Assembly (NCBI GenBank): GCA_951804985.1
Contig: OX638135.1
Location: 40,701,564-40,765,563 of the forward strand
Reading direction: 5' to 3'
Source of the DNA: Dryomyza anilis
Lineage: Eukaryota > Arthropoda > Insecta > Diptera > Dryomyzidae
DNA: 64,000 bases
Numbering within the stretch: the first letter of the stretch is position 1; every line of letters starts with the position of its first letter. The position numbers were made by a program, and so were the translations under genes. Under the pieces are notes generated by a model. It made no database searches. It had not been told where the DNA came from and was given only the letters and a program-made list of their open reading frames with translations. Positions 1-11,427 of this stretch are shown piece after piece.

Positions 1-500
1 TAAACATAAATTTGGGTTCAATTTTGCATAAATACCAAGTTGATTTCATTCCATTGATATCTAAATACACTATACAATGCTTATGGGTAACGTGCGGAGG
101 GTTTATACATAACCAACAGAAGAGGCAACAGAAGAGGAGAAAGTGTATAATGTAAGTAAACGGTATACAGAGATTAATAAATAACAATAATAAAAATAAA
201 ATAAACAATTCAATTACATTTAGTATTCAAAGAAAGTCATTTACTATACAAAAATGCATATAGGTAATAAAGTTCTAAATAAACAATAAATTACCTCGAC
301 TATATTTTTTTTTATTTTATGTTAGCTTCGAAATAATTGCTTTTAGTTACTTTCAACATACTGACAGACAGACACACGAACAAACAAATGGGGCTGACAG
401 ACGGACAAAGTAAAACAAAACATAATAGCGACAAAGGAAGATCGAAAAAACAACAACTACACGAACACGTGTTCATTAAATTTTGGAACGAAAACAACAA
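1..500. other. AT-rich sequence, no gene recognised
   Basis: This stretch is A-rich on the plus strand and holds only short open frames. Around 361-410 there is a cluster of GACAGACAGAC/GACAGACGGAC motifs resembling the (GTCY)n tract of mini-me elements read on the minus strand. The rest of that element is not recognisable here, so it may be a decayed copy or chance. Confidence 0.4.
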
Positions 501-504
501 CAAC

Positions 505-660
505 ATTTTTGATACCTAAGAAATTAATAACTGAATTCAAGACTTATTCTTCTTAGTTACTTTTTTGATATCTAAGGAATTAATAACTGAATCCAAGAAT
601 AATTCCACTTAGTTACTTTTTTTTGACAACTAAGAAAATTCATTTCTTGAAATTAAGAAT
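505..660. repeat. Tandem repeat, about 56-bp unit, 2-3 copies
   Basis: Two adjacent copies share 'gatatctaagGAATTAATAACTGAAT' type sequence (505-560 and 561-617), each ending in CTTAGTTAC. A third, degraded copy starts near 618 and loses similarity after the CTAAG motif. The unit is AT-rich and noncoding. Confidence 0.6.
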
Positions 661-765
661 TTTTCGGTTTAGCTGTATATCACTCCCTATACTTCTTGAT
701 TCCTTCTGGATTTTAGAACTTTTTCTCTCCGTGTGCATAGTAACGTAACTTTATGAGTATTTTTT

Positions 766-1025
766 TTATACGTTACCGTTAACGGAATATAAATTTCTTT
801 TCAGATATTTAGATTCAGATATTTTAGATACCAAATCCATCGTTGTTTCAAAGATTTCAGCATTTTGAATTTTTCGGTGGTGATTGATGTTTTTCTGGAA
901 ATGCCCATATGCATAATATGCGATGGTCAAACCATACCATGAAAAAACCATAAAGATGGCATATTTGCTGATGGCATATTCATTCACTTCCACAGTCGTC
1001 CCTAGGTTGTGTGAAAAAACAGTTT
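766..1025 (-). CDS. Possible C-terminal exon of a small membrane protein
   Basis: I do not recognise this protein. On the minus strand a frame runs from an acceptor-like site (TATTGCAG before 1025) to a TAA at 766-768, about 86 codons. It contains one likely transmembrane segment (YAIFMVFSWYGLTIAYYAYG) followed by a basic stretch (HFQKNINHHRKIQ) and a mixed charged tail. Codon choice (GCC ATC, ACC ATC, AAC ATC, CAC CAC) is more gene-like than the surrounding AT-rich DNA. The frame stays open upstream of the acceptor to an ATG at 1093-1095, so a single-exon reading is also possible. The acceptor-like motif is repeated near 1144-1160, suggesting a small local duplication. No partner exon was found. 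A pseudogene is possible. Confidence 0.35.
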
Positions 1026-1259
1026 CTGCAATACGTAGCCAACTAATTACTTTATTCCGACACGACCTGTCGTAATACGTTCGGCGTGTGTCCACACGAA
1101 TTTGAAATAATTAAAATAAGAGCAAAAAATTAAACAATAATACAGTTTCTGCAATATGTAGAGAACGATTTTTTTACATGATGTATAATGGTAAGTCAAA
1201 TAAAGACACAAACTAACAAAATGTAGTAGGCCTACTTTTTTTTCGAACAAAGACATACA

Positions 1260-1765
1260 TGTGGTATAATATACTACAGTACTTTTTTCGGTGTGTTGCT
1301 CTGTCGATATACGCCCATGGGTTTTACAATCATAACATTTTCGGAAATAAAAATATTTAGTTATTGTTGATTACTAAATTTGCCGCCTCTAAAATTTTTC
1401 CGTCCTGGGTCCGGACGTAATGGGCTCCTATGATTAGCTGGCCACTGATTACCATCTGTAGATGCTATTCTCATACCAAAAATATTTTCGTGTTTTAGTA
1501 AGTGGTAAAATCACATATGCATCTAGGAATTAGTCCCTATTTGTATGAAGAAAAATAATCTTCTGATATTTATGGTGATACCCTCTCATTTTGTTCATTT
1601 ATACAAATGATAAATTTGAGCAAAATTTTATCCAATGGTAACCTGTCCATCACTAACATTTTTGGTTTGATGAATACTTCAGAAAAAACAAATTTTCATT
1701 AAATGTATTGAAGAACTAAGTATGCACTGTTATGGACGCAATGTTATAAATATAAACTAGTGATG
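1260..1765. other. Unassigned AT-rich sequence
   Basis: No coding frame, RNA gene or terminal inverted repeat is visible to me in this stretch. Confidence 0.4.
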
Positions 1766-1850
1766 TCAATCCTGGGATCCCAATATTTCGGTCAAATCAA
1801 TCCCGAAAAACTGAGCTCGGGATCATCGTTAAATCCCAGGATTTTCAGGA
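1758..1850. repeat. Imperfect inverted repeat, possible decayed MITE end
   Basis: AATCCTGGGAT near 1769 faces ATCCCAGGATT near 1835, with GGGATC motifs between them. The 'gtgatgtcaatcc' start resembles hAT-type termini, but no matching distal end was found. Confidence 0.3.
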
Positions 1851-2257
1851 CTACAAACATTTAGAGTAAATCAATTTTTAATAGGTTATTCAAAATTTTT
1901 CAATATACACAATTCGTATTTCTAAAATTAAAAAAAAACTGTAATCGTAAAACACTTATAGTTTAAAATAGTTTATAATTATAATATCATGATGGTCTAA
2001 TTTTAAACAAATTTTTATTCTGAAGATAATTGAAAGATTTACTAATATACTTTGCTGGCGAATTAAATCATAAATAAAATTGGGAAAAATCTATAAAGCG
2101 AGATGATTCACAGTCTGTGATATTCCAAAATTAGCCTGCACCTTTTTAAAGAAAACGACGGAAAATAAAATAAAATAAATTTTGAGGTCAGACAAAATTC
2201 ATATAAAGCATTAGAATTGGGTGTAAACTAAATAAATCCAATTTTGTGTTTTTATAC

Positions 2258-2700
2258 CCTACACCCATGGGTAACAGGTTATACTACGTATATGAGGATA
2301 TTTTAGCGCATCTTAGAAGGCGTGACGGGTATGTTAAGTATATATATTTTCTTGATCAGCATCACTTTTCGAGTCGATTTAGACATGACCGTCTGTCTAT
2401 CCACCTACATGGGATAACTTGATAAACACTATTCCGAATGCTATGAAATTTAATTCAAATATATTTTAGTAGAAAAGTAATTGAAGTTCGAAAAAGAGTC
2501 AAGTTAGTCAACGTACTCAACTACATTCCATACAAGATATGGGTTTACTTTTTAGGATCCCATATCTCGTAAAGTATTCAAGATAAAGTTATCAAATTTA
2601 AAATTAGTTACAAACAATCATCTATAAATATGTGCTCAAAAAATTGTAATTTTATGAAATGCAACATTGTAGTATAATTTTGAAAATGTTATAGTGAATC
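2258..2700 (+). mobile_element. DINE-1/mini-me-like element, subtype b, decayed
   Basis: It begins with ATACCCTACACCC, then has TATATATTTTCTTGATCAGC, a CGAGTCGATTTAG core and a short GTCTGTC tract at about 2390. These are the ordered landmarks of dipteran mini-me elements. The wording is closer to the copies at 35588 and 54936 than to the subtype at 39627. The 3' end is not clear; 2700 is approximate. Confidence 0.7.
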
Positions 2701-2764
2701 CATAAGTTTTTAATTCGGATATATTGGTATATAATCATGTATATATGTAATTCGGATTTGGATG

Positions 2765-3110
2765 ATTTTGGTACCAAACGACGCACAGTGTGCCTAAACG
2801 CTCTTAAATCGGGTGAAATTCACTCAACCGAAATTCACTCAACTCAACCGATTATAAAATTTAAAAAGTGAAATTGGAGATTGTATCTTTAATGGTTATG
2901 GAAAATTAGTAAAGTTGAATTTATTTTTTCATGAAACATCTTTAAAAAATTGTAAAAAATCCAAAAGTTATCCAATTTTAAAAATTCTTTTGTTTATGAA
3001 AAGCTTAAGATCTAAAAAAATGTGCTCAGATATGAAAATATCTTGTTTAGTTTTAAAGATATAAACATGAACATGCAGTTCTTCTTATCATAAAATCGAA
3101 ATGCTTGTAT
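2765..3110 (+). repeat. Dispersed repeat with CACAGTGTGCC motif
   Basis: Sequence starting near CACAGTGTGCC and containing GCTCTTAAATCGGGTGAAAT is matched on the opposite strand at about 34960-35310. Similarity extends some 300 bp through 'AAAAGCTTA' and the 'GAAAATATCTT' segments. It is noncoding and probably an old transposon internal region. Confidence 0.6.
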
Positions 3111-3233
3111 GGGACATTTATAAACAATTAACACGTAAATCATAAACTGGATACCTGTGGTTTAGTGTTTGCCATTTCTGTGAGCCATTAGAACTGATGA
3201 TGCTTAGTGGTGCTTCCATCTCATTTCACGAAA

Positions 3234-3239
<6 letters not shown>

Positions 3240-3326
<87 letters not shown>
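3240..3326. repeat. (TA)n microsatellite, left half
   Basis: About 85 bp of uninterrupted AT dinucleotides. Together with 3786-3851 it appears to be one tract split by the LTR between them. Confidence 0.95.
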
Positions 3327-3328
<2 letters not shown>

Positions 3329-3332
<4 letters not shown>

Positions 3333-3781
3333 ATTTACGCCAAAGTCAACAATAATAAATGAGACGCAAGACAATTCAGCGCACTAAGCAATGTGTTAGA
3401 AAGAGACGGAGATCACTAGCGTACTGAGCAATGTGCGAGAAAGAGATGGATGATCAGCACATTAAAACACATGAGTGCGAATGAGATGCCAATAGCATGC
3501 GTCATTCACGAAACGAGTAGAAGGTTCTCGAAACAATTCGAAGCTTGTCGAAACTTGTCGAACTGATGCATTCAGTACATAAGACCGACGCATCTGAGGC
3601 ACAGCACTTCAGTTGTGATTTAATAGTGAACTAGTGCGTCTCGTGACTGAACATTGTAAAAATTCAGCAGTTGATATAACTGATTAATACTAGTTTAAAT
3701 AATACTAGTTAAAACCATATATAAGTGTGTTTTCATTTTGTACACAATCCAGCGATACGAACTCGTAGACCGAATTTTCGT

Positions 3782-3785
<4 letters not shown>
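3329..3785 (+). mobile_element. Candidate solo LTR inserted in a (TA)n tract
   Basis: The 457-bp segment starts TGTAATTTACG, ends CGTAACA (TG...CA, with a TGT/ACA terminal inversion) and is flanked on both sides by (TA)n. It is less AT-rich than its flanks. A TATA-like motif (CATATATAAG at 3716-3725) lies about 60 bp before the end, as expected for an LTR promoter. The target duplication cannot be resolved because it lies in the TA repeat. No internal retroelement sequence is present, hence 'solo'. The family is not assigned. Confidence 0.6.

Positions 3786-3851
<66 letters not shown>
3786..3851. repeat. (TA)n microsatellite, right half
   Basis: About 66 bp of AT dinucleotides abutting the right end of the candidate LTR. 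Confidence 0.95.
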
Positions 3852-3853
<2 letters not shown>

Positions 3854-4388
3854 AAAAATGTCATATTAATATTCATGCATATAATTTTACGAATTAATAA
3901 TTAGCTTTTACTAAAAAAAATAAAAACATATATATTTTAAATTAATTATCAGAACTAAGCAAAATAACTGCATATTATATATAGTGTAATTAAAATATTA
4001 TTAATAATGTAGTAATTTTTCTACATATTTCAGGACGTATAAATAAAGACAAAGTTTAGGATTTACAAGTGTATAACACAAACAGAGTATAGAAATGCTG
4101 TAAAACTATGTAGTTATTTCCCATACAAAAACAACTAAATCAATTTGGTAATTCAAAAAAGATTTTTTCCATCTTATGCAGTTTTGCATAATATGTTTGT
4201 TTTATTAACTTTATAATTTACTTTTATTAACGAAATGTCGCTTGGGTCTGCAGAATAATCAGTAATGGTTTAGATGTAGAATAATTGTACAAATAGACGA
4301 TTAAATTTTCAAATTGTGGAACTTCAAGGGTTATACAGACTACAATGTTCACATATAATAAATAATGCCATGTATCGAAACAGAAATG

Positions 4389-4847
4389 TTAATTGTTCTT
4401 TACAACTTTTGCGTAATTATTGGTTTCGTGTACTATTTTCGCCATTATTTCGTCGGTCAAAAAATAATAGAAACAATTGTAAGCAGTTGAGAAATCTGCT
4501 GACTCTAGGTCCAAACTGGAGCTTCCGAGAAAAGAGAGTTGTTCTTCGTACAATTGTAAGTTTCTTTTTTTTTCCAACAAGCTCTTTCAAAATCATTCAA
4601 AGTTATATCAACAATATCGTCCTTATACTCGCAGAATTCTTCGCGTACATTGGCCAAGTTCATTCTGATCGATGAGAGCATTTTCGGTAACAGCATTTTC
4701 AGTGAAATCATTCACAGGTGGCACAGTTGAAGAAATCAATATAATCCTTTTTCGTTGATGCAAATGGACAAATGAACTGATATTGACGGTCCAGATGACT
4801 TCGAAGATGCATGGTGTACCATATATGGTACATAGAAAAATTGTCAA
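4389..4847 (-). pseudogene. piggyBac-like transposase N-terminal fragment, frameshifted
   Basis: Three overlapping minus-strand frames (4847-4623, 4711-4505, 4580-4389) read as successive parts of one protein. The last contains YFLTDEIMAKIVHETNNYA, which fits the early conserved 'F..F.TDE....IV.ETN.YA' region of the piggyBac DDE transposase family. The preceding part is acidic (NDFTENAVTENALIDQNE), as is common for piggyBac N termini. The frame changes near 4700 and 4560 show it is broken. The catalytic region, TTAA target duplications and CCY terminal repeats were not found, so only a fragment remains. Confidence 0.5.
4814..4831. repeat. Perfect 18-bp palindrome
   Basis: TGTACCATATATGGTACA is self-complementary. 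A similar but imperfect motif (ATCATATATGGTAC) occurs near 6663. Function unknown. Confidence 0.8.
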
Positions 4848-5056
4848 AATAACTATTCCAAGATATCAATATTTACTGTATTTAGGTAAAACAAAGCTCC
4901 ATGTACTCACCAATACTTATTTTTCACCCGAATAATAAATATAACCTTGTTTTGTTTCACTATTTAAACTTACTTTTGAAATTATGTTCAAAAGTGCATA
5001 CTACAATTTTGGAAGCTTACTGACAATTTACCAAAATCATTAGATACCTGATACTG

Positions 5057-5058
<2 letters not shown>

Positions 5059-5131
<73 letters not shown>
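5059..5131. repeat. (TA)n microsatellite
   Basis: About 70 bp of TA dinucleotides with a single G interruption. Confidence 0.95.
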
Positions 5132-5135
<4 letters not shown>

Positions 5136-5539
5136 ATATTGTTTACTTCAATTTAAAGCATACGATGCACAGTGTGATATTTTGAATATCTAGGGGGACA
5201 AAATGCAAAAAACAAGTATTTCTAATTGATTTCTTTTTCGTATTAAAATTTGTCGAAATATAAAATAGTAAAAATTAAAATAATTCGTTATTTTTTAATA
5301 ATATCTCAGGAACCCTTATATATATTTTGAATATTGATACAGAACTTGATATGTGGGCTTCTATATATATTTTAGATTTAAGAAATATTCAGTTGACTTT
5401 GTATCTAACGCCTAATGAGCAAAAGTATTCCTAAAAACCCGTTTTTACATTTTTGTCCAATATCCTTGAAAACGGACATTGGAATATTCATGGAAAATGA
5501 CATCTAATGCCTAAATTCTTAAGAATACTTCATTTTTAT

Positions 5540-5720
5540 TTCAGTTGTAGAAGAATTTTGCCATATGTGCATTGTGTTATATATTATTTCAATGGGAAGT
5601 GGGCGTGGCACTTGTTTGATCACGCCCATTTTTTGTAGAGAAGTTTTTATTTCAAGAAAACTTTTCTATACAAAATTTCAAGTCTGTAACTTCAAAATTC
5701 TATTTATGTCCTCCACACCC
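5540..5720. repeat. Possible remnant of a DINE subtype-b internal segment
   Basis: The phrase GTGGGCGTGGCAC...ATCACGCCCATTTTT resembles the internal GTGGGCGGATCACGCCCATT of the minus-strand element near 35950. No ends are visible. Confidence 0.35.
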
Positions 5721-5904
5721 AAAGAACGAATCAGTTGGGGCAATCGTCTTTTTTTGCCAACCGATTTATTTAGTTCTGTCAACATTCCACTGATTCAGTT
5801 GTTACAACATCCGCGTATCAGTTCACACAACTAATGAATGCAATTGACACAACCAATTTGTTTAGTTGTGGTAGCCAATTTAATTATAAGGAATCGGCAA
5901 ATTT

Positions 5905-6065
5905 GTTGTGTTTCTATATGCAGCCCTAGCGCTCCAACGTGTTGTAAACACGAAGTCAGTGTCACAACTGCGTTCCCGATATCGAACATTAACGACGATT
6001 CGTTGTTCTGCTGGCTTCGTGTTTGCAACACGTTGGAGCGCTAGGGCTGCATATAGAAACACAAC
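5905..6065. repeat. Inverted repeat, 51-bp arms, 59-bp spacer
   Basis: Arms 5905-5955 and 6015-6065 are almost perfectly complementary (one mismatch seen), sharing GCAGCCCTAGCGCTCCAACG. The arms are GC-richer than the surroundings. The structure explains the overlapping open frames seen here on both strands, which are not evidence of a gene. It could be the core of a short foldback or MITE. Confidence 0.8.
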
Positions 6066-6289
6066 AGATATAAAGAAAATTGCAAGAACTCTGTACAGTA
6101 GTATGTCCGTTGTTGAAGAAAGTATATTTGGGCATGAAAAAACCGAACAGTAACAACGAACAAGCTTTAAAACAAATTTTGTTTTAGACGTGGCACGCGC
6201 TGTCCGCAGCACAAAAACAACGAGTGAAAAATATGAAGCTTGTGCGACTGATGTCGTCCTGCTTTGGCTTCGCAAAACAACTGATTCTG

Positions 6290-8395
6290 CAGTTGAATTA
6301 AATAAATATTGACTGCTACAACATAATGTTATATGATTTAGTCAATATAACCAAATATTTGTTGAGTCAACTAAATATTGATTCTGTCTCATTTTGAATT
6401 TTGTTGCCGTAGCAATGAAAATAAAAAAAAAATGAAAATTGATAAAAAGTGTGTTCCCCAATCAGTGTTACAGTTGCTTCAACTAATAGTTGGTTAAGCT
6501 TCATACTATTGTTTACCTCAAATGAATTTCAGTTGAGGCTGACTACAAATGAATATTCTTTGAAACAACTGCACGCCAAGCTATTATTTTTTTGTGTGCA
6601 AGATTGTAAAAATGTGTCGATTTAATTTGATTGGCTAGATTATTTTAAGATTAAAGTGATGTATCATATATGGTACGGTATGCATTTAAGTGTTAAGCCA
6701 AGCTTCCTGAAACTTTTAGTTTTTCCTTTGAAACCCAAAAATACATAGAATAAAAAATTTCAAACTTGGCACATTTATTCCATTTTTATTGATTTTCCGG
6801 CAAAGTGAAAATTGGACTTTTTGAACCGAACCCTTCAATTGGTAATATAAAAAAAATCAAATACAAACAAAATCAGTAAGGAAATTGATCTGAAAAATTA
6901 TCAGTCATATTCTTGGCATATTCCCCAGTTTCACGTACAGATAGATTAAAAAGAAGGAGTTTTTTAAACAGACATTTTTAAATCAGTAAAAATAATATAA
7001 TTAGGGTATTCAAAGTTCTTTGTATTTTAGTATGGTATTCGAACCATGTAATATTTATACTACACTTTAACACAGAAACGTCAATTTGTTGACTGATGTA
7101 TTTGAGAGTATTTTGGGAAATGAAGATAAATTGTGAAATTTAAGATAAATAGTGTACATAAAATGTTATTTAATTCTTTTTTATTTTCGAATCGAGGCGT
7201 ATTTAAAATAATTTAAAACATCCTAAAGAATCAGCTGCATTTATTTGAGGAAACATTTGAACGAACAGAAAAGTGGTGCTGACAGTTTAATTGGTGTACT
7301 GTCGTATATATCAAATGTAGTCCCAATACCATTAAAATGTGAATACGCTATATATTTTTCAATATTTCTATGTGGAAATAAAGCAATAAAAATTATATTT
7401 TTACATATCATTTTTTATTGTTGATCGAACACACCAATTACTGTACATCTGATGAAAACAAGTAAATTTAACGAATAAGTGTTAACATTTTTAAATTTAA
7501 GAATGATTTTAATAACATTAATCAATAATTTAAATTTAAAAAATGGTTTTCGAATAATTGGATTTGGTTAGTATTTTTTTGATATCGAGTATACTTGATT
7601 ACGTATGCTCAAAAATAGTTGCCTAATAGCGTCAAGGAAACGTTTTCTAATTCATGTTTTTTTCTTTACCTTAATAAATAAACAATACATTTCATGAACA
7701 TTGTAAATTTTTTATTAATGTTAAATAACTGTTTTCTGTGTGTAATTTATGAAATTCGGTCGTTTATATAATTTGAAAAATTAAATAATTGCGATGATAG
7801 TATTATGTCAGGTGCATAAATATTCTACAACATAAATTGATGATCTGCCGTTGTGAATGTGAACGATTTTTATTTACATGTTGTAGGCAATGCAATTTGA
7901 GTTTGTGTGTAATGAAAAGCTATGTTATTAAGACACAATTACCATAAACTATCTATGTACGCTATGTAGTGAAAATAATTAACGAAAACAAGGTAAAACG
8001 TGGTAATCATTGTCTTGTTCTTGCACACTTTGTATTGCACATGATTTTGTTCTTGCATTTGTACATGCAATAATAATGATGATCTTGTTCTTGCGAAATA
8101 TATAGGAGCAGCGTGATGAAAGAACAAGAAAATTTTATTCATCACTAGTGCTATGTTCACAGAAGTCTTAAAATAGATACATAATATAAAATAATAGTAC
8201 ATAGCTATAAACTTAAATTTTAGAATAAGTAGTAAAGTAATTATTAATTTAAAAAATAATAATAAAAAACAATAAAATTGAAAAATAATAATTTAAACAA
8301 TTATGATTTGAATAACAATAATAGAGTAGTTAAAAACCTCGTATCATCATTATTAGCAGAGCGTCTCGTTAGCTTTGGGACATAGAAATTTATTA
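6290..8395. other. Unassigned AT-rich sequence
   Basis: No recognisable protein motif, RNA gene or paired terminal repeats. One 87-codon minus-strand frame (7939-8202) has random-looking composition. Confidence 0.4.
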
Positions 8396-8404
8396 GATCT
8401 TTCT

Positions 8405-8500
8405 TCCCACCCAGCAAAGCCGCAGGATTAAGCGCTGCTGTATTAAGGGCCTGTGCGGCATTATTTAGAGCTGCAGGATTAAGAGCCGCATTAATCCTGT
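8405..8500. repeat. Degenerate GC-rich short repeats
   Basis: Three imperfect copies of a GCAGGATTAAG-type motif occur in about 90 bp preceded by CCCAGCAAAG. The segment is clearly GC-richer than its flanks. The leading CCCAGCAA recalls the end of the MITE at 34011, but no partner end was found. Confidence 0.35.
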
Positions 8501-8725
8501 TTTTGTGTGGCGAGTGGTAATTGGCGTAAAATTAGTTGAAAAAATACAAAGAACAACTTTTGTATAAGCAAAACAAATGAGATATATTAAAAACATGTTT
8601 AATTTTACACAAAAATTCCCATAGCTTCAATTACAATTCAATTTAAGAAATAATAATTAATTCAATTTGACAAGAACATTTTTCAACAATAGATGAATTA
8701 ATATTATTAATTTTTATGGTCAAAT

Positions 8726-8760
8726 TTATCAATCTAGATCAAGTTGATCTAGATTGATAA
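8726..8760. repeat. 35-bp palindrome, 17-bp arms
   Basis: TTATCAATCTAGATCAA is followed by one base and its exact reverse complement. A second hairpin lies 60 bp downstream. Confidence 0.9.
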
Positions 8761-8821
8761 GTTTATTGTTAAACTCGACAATCCAATTCTTCAAAATATA
8801 TATTGACTCTTCTATTCCATG

Positions 8822-8845
8822 ACATGCTAAGACGACTTAGCATGT
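8822..8845. repeat. Hairpin, 10-bp arms, 4-base loop
   Basis: ACATGCTAAG-ACGA-CTTAGCATGT. The neighbouring palindrome at 8726 makes this a short paired-hairpin region of unknown role. Confidence 0.8.
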
Positions 8846-9455
8846 TTTTAATGTTATTCCATTAAGTTATAAGAAAAATTACCTAGTATACATTAAAAAG
8901 TGTAATGTTTACGATTTTTTTCCCATTAGTAGAGTATTGGAATATTGCAATTTTTCTAATATAAAAATTAAATTCGGTTTGATTTGAATTGAAACATTTT
9001 ATAATACATTTTTTAGAAAAAGTTTGCTTTTACTAGTTAATGTTGATGTTTAAGTATTGTAATATTAAAAATATGGACAATAAGTTATAAAGAAACTTTT
9101 TTTTTAGAAAAGTTTAAAATTTTGCCAATCACTGGTGGTTTCTAATATTTCGATATCGAGACATTTTTTTATTTTTTTTTAAATGCTGCAGATAGATTTT
9201 AAAAGGTCACTGGGGTTATCAGACCATGAATTTAATTACATATTAATCGTGAGATCAATAACTTTCATTTCAGTACCTACATGTTTATATAGTTAGGTGT
9301 ATAAATTTCGATTTATCTAGGGTTCCACTAGTCCGACCGCGCCCTAATTTAGTCGGGGACCCAAACAAAGGGGATAGTTTGAAGAAAAAAAATATTTCTC
9401 TTCATCCGGTTATATAAAGTTCAGCCAATTTGTTTGTTTGGAGATTTTTTTTGTA

Positions 9456-9777
9456 GCCGCAATAGGTCAGTGGTTAGTGCGTTGGACTACGAGCCGAAAG
9501 GTCCCCGGTTCAAGCCTGGACTGGGGCTAACAACATCTTTTCATAGAAATAGTTTTCTATACCGCGCTACCTCTCGGCAGTAAATGGCAAACCTCCGAGA
9601 GTAAAAACATTTCCTATGAAAAGCTCTCACCCGTCGTTCGGATTCGGCAAAAAACTGTAGGTCCCACCACTTTGAGTACAAATATAGCACGCACAGTTCA
9701 AAATGGTGAGAGAGCTCGGCCTAAGTTCTTATAGAACTGTAGTGCCAAACTATTATTATATTATTATTATTATTATA
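9456..9777 (+). mobile_element. tRNA-derived SINE, copy 1
   Basis: The head contains an A-box-like TAGGTCAGTGGTTAGTGCG and a B box GGTTCAAGCC, the internal RNA polymerase III promoter arrangement of tRNA-derived SINEs. The body (GGGGCTAACAACATC, GCTACCTCTCGGCAG, CGTTCGGATTCGGC, GAGAGAGCTCGGCC) recurs in the other copies. It ends in a (TTA)n tail. It is inserted in the H repeat. Confidence 0.85.
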
Positions 9778-11427
9778 CGAAAGGTCCCCGATTCAAGCCT
9801 GGACTGGGGCTAACAACATCTTTTCATAGAAACATTTTTCTATACCGCGCTACCTCTCGGCAGTAAATGGCAAACCTACGAGAGTAAAACATTGCCTATG
9901 AAAAGCTCTCACCTGTCGCACAGTGGGCTGGGGACTAGATATTTTGGCCAAAATTAATTATCTCTTTAACTATAACTCTAATTTGTATACAAAATTGTAT
10001 TCATATAATTTCGATAACGCCGATTTAGAATATGTTATAAACAAATTAAAATTCAAAATGGCGGATTCAATATGGCATACAAAAATTTTAAATTTGATGG
10101 TATGATCATAAAAATCGGTTTACATGTAATAAATGTGCCAGAAACGTCGAATCTGATATTAATAATTTTAAATTTCAAATGGCGGCTCTAAAATTTGAAA
10201 AAGTAAAAAACACTGTTTTCATAACTTTTAATTTCAGATAAGAATTAAAGTTTAAAATATATATTAAGAAAATAAATTGTATCCAAACAAGGAGACATCA
10301 ACGTATATATTTACTGTCACTTTTGATTTAGTAAAATATTCAGAAGAGACATTTTTTGGAAAATAAAATTTAGATACAGGTGCTTTTTTTAATATGTGCC
10401 GGGCTTCACGCGATATTGGAAAAATTGGTACGCAGTTTTGTTTTACGGTCTTAGGTGCATGTAGAAAGGGTGCACATTTTTGCACATTTTGAGATTATGC
10501 AAAGATATGCCTTTTTAAAAACTAGTTCAGCTTTTCACAAGCACAATATGAACAAGTAGTCATCGAATAATCACTTATTTATACGTTTCAAAAAATATAT
10601 ATTGATTTAACTGGTATTGATTTATTTGATAACTGGTAAAGTGTGTTTAACTGATAATTTCAATGATACAGTTTCTTCATAGAAAGTTAAGTTATTATCA
10701 TATCATTATTCCTTGTGTTACATATTTCCGAATAATGACTGTTTTACTTTCCCATAATATGTTTCCTTATTTTTATGATTTGTTTTCAAATTTATTTAAA
10801 ATTAATAAAAATAAAGGGTTTATTGCAAAAATTGAATAACAAAAACGAAAAAAAAAAACTAAATAATTCAGATCAAAGTTTTGGAAAATGGAAAATTCAT
10901 ATTGTTTGTCTTGTTTATTGCAGATAATGACGTAATTTTTGGAATATAGCAAATCCACATAACATATGTAGTAACAATAATCAAGAATATTGGTGAGATT
11001 TTATATATTTTTATTACCAGATTCATTCGAAACCATGTGTTCTAATTTTCTTTGAAATACAGTCATATTAAGGAATTTCATCCGCCATATTGGATTCGCA
11101 ATATTGAATTCAATATTTCTAACGTCAGATTCGTAATCAGAGACCCCGAAAACATCCAGTAATATTTAAAATTTTCATCCGCCGTATTTTGAATTTTAAT
11201 TTTTTGATATCGGATTCGTTTTCAGAGACCTCAAAAATATTAAAGTACCAAATATCATGAATTATGGCCAAACTTTTTAATTCTCAGCCCACTGTGAGTC
11301 GTTCGGATTCGGCAATAACCTGTAGGTCCCACCACTTTGAGTACAAATATAACACGCACAGCTCAAAATGGTGAGAGAGCTCGGCCTATGTTCTTATTGG
11401 ACTGTAGTGCCAAACTATTATTATTAT
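9778..11427 (+). mobile_element. SINE copy 2, 5'-truncated and split by a nested element
   Basis: The left part (9778-9918) begins at the CGAAAGGTCCCC region, lacking the A box, directly behind the tail of copy 1. The right part (11297-11427) resumes at GTCGTTCGGATTCGGC and ends with a TTA-rich tail. The break at CACCTGTCG/GTCGTTCGG is exactly where the 9919-11296 element sits. Confidence 0.85.
9919..11296. mobile_element. Non-autonomous TIR element with CACAGTG ends, Transib-like
   Basis: The ends are CACAGTGGGCTG and CAGCCCACTGTG. After about 12 identical bases the similarity continues imperfectly to a shared TTTGGCCA about 30 bp in. Flanking five bases are TGTCG (left) and AGTCG (right), and uninterrupted SINE copies show a single CGTCGTTCGG, supporting a 4-5-bp target duplication. 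Transib elements have CACWRTG-type termini and GC-rich 5-bp duplications, so Transib is the best fit. Internal ATGGCGGAT-like motifs near both ends suggest longer imperfect subterminal inverted repeats. The 1378 bp hold no transposase frame. Confidence 0.65.

Noticed and set aside
5838..6275. Overlapping 66-131-codon frames on both strands
   Set aside because: They are produced by the 51-bp-arm inverted repeat at 5905-6065. The same peptides (SARAAYRNTT) appear on both strands for that reason.
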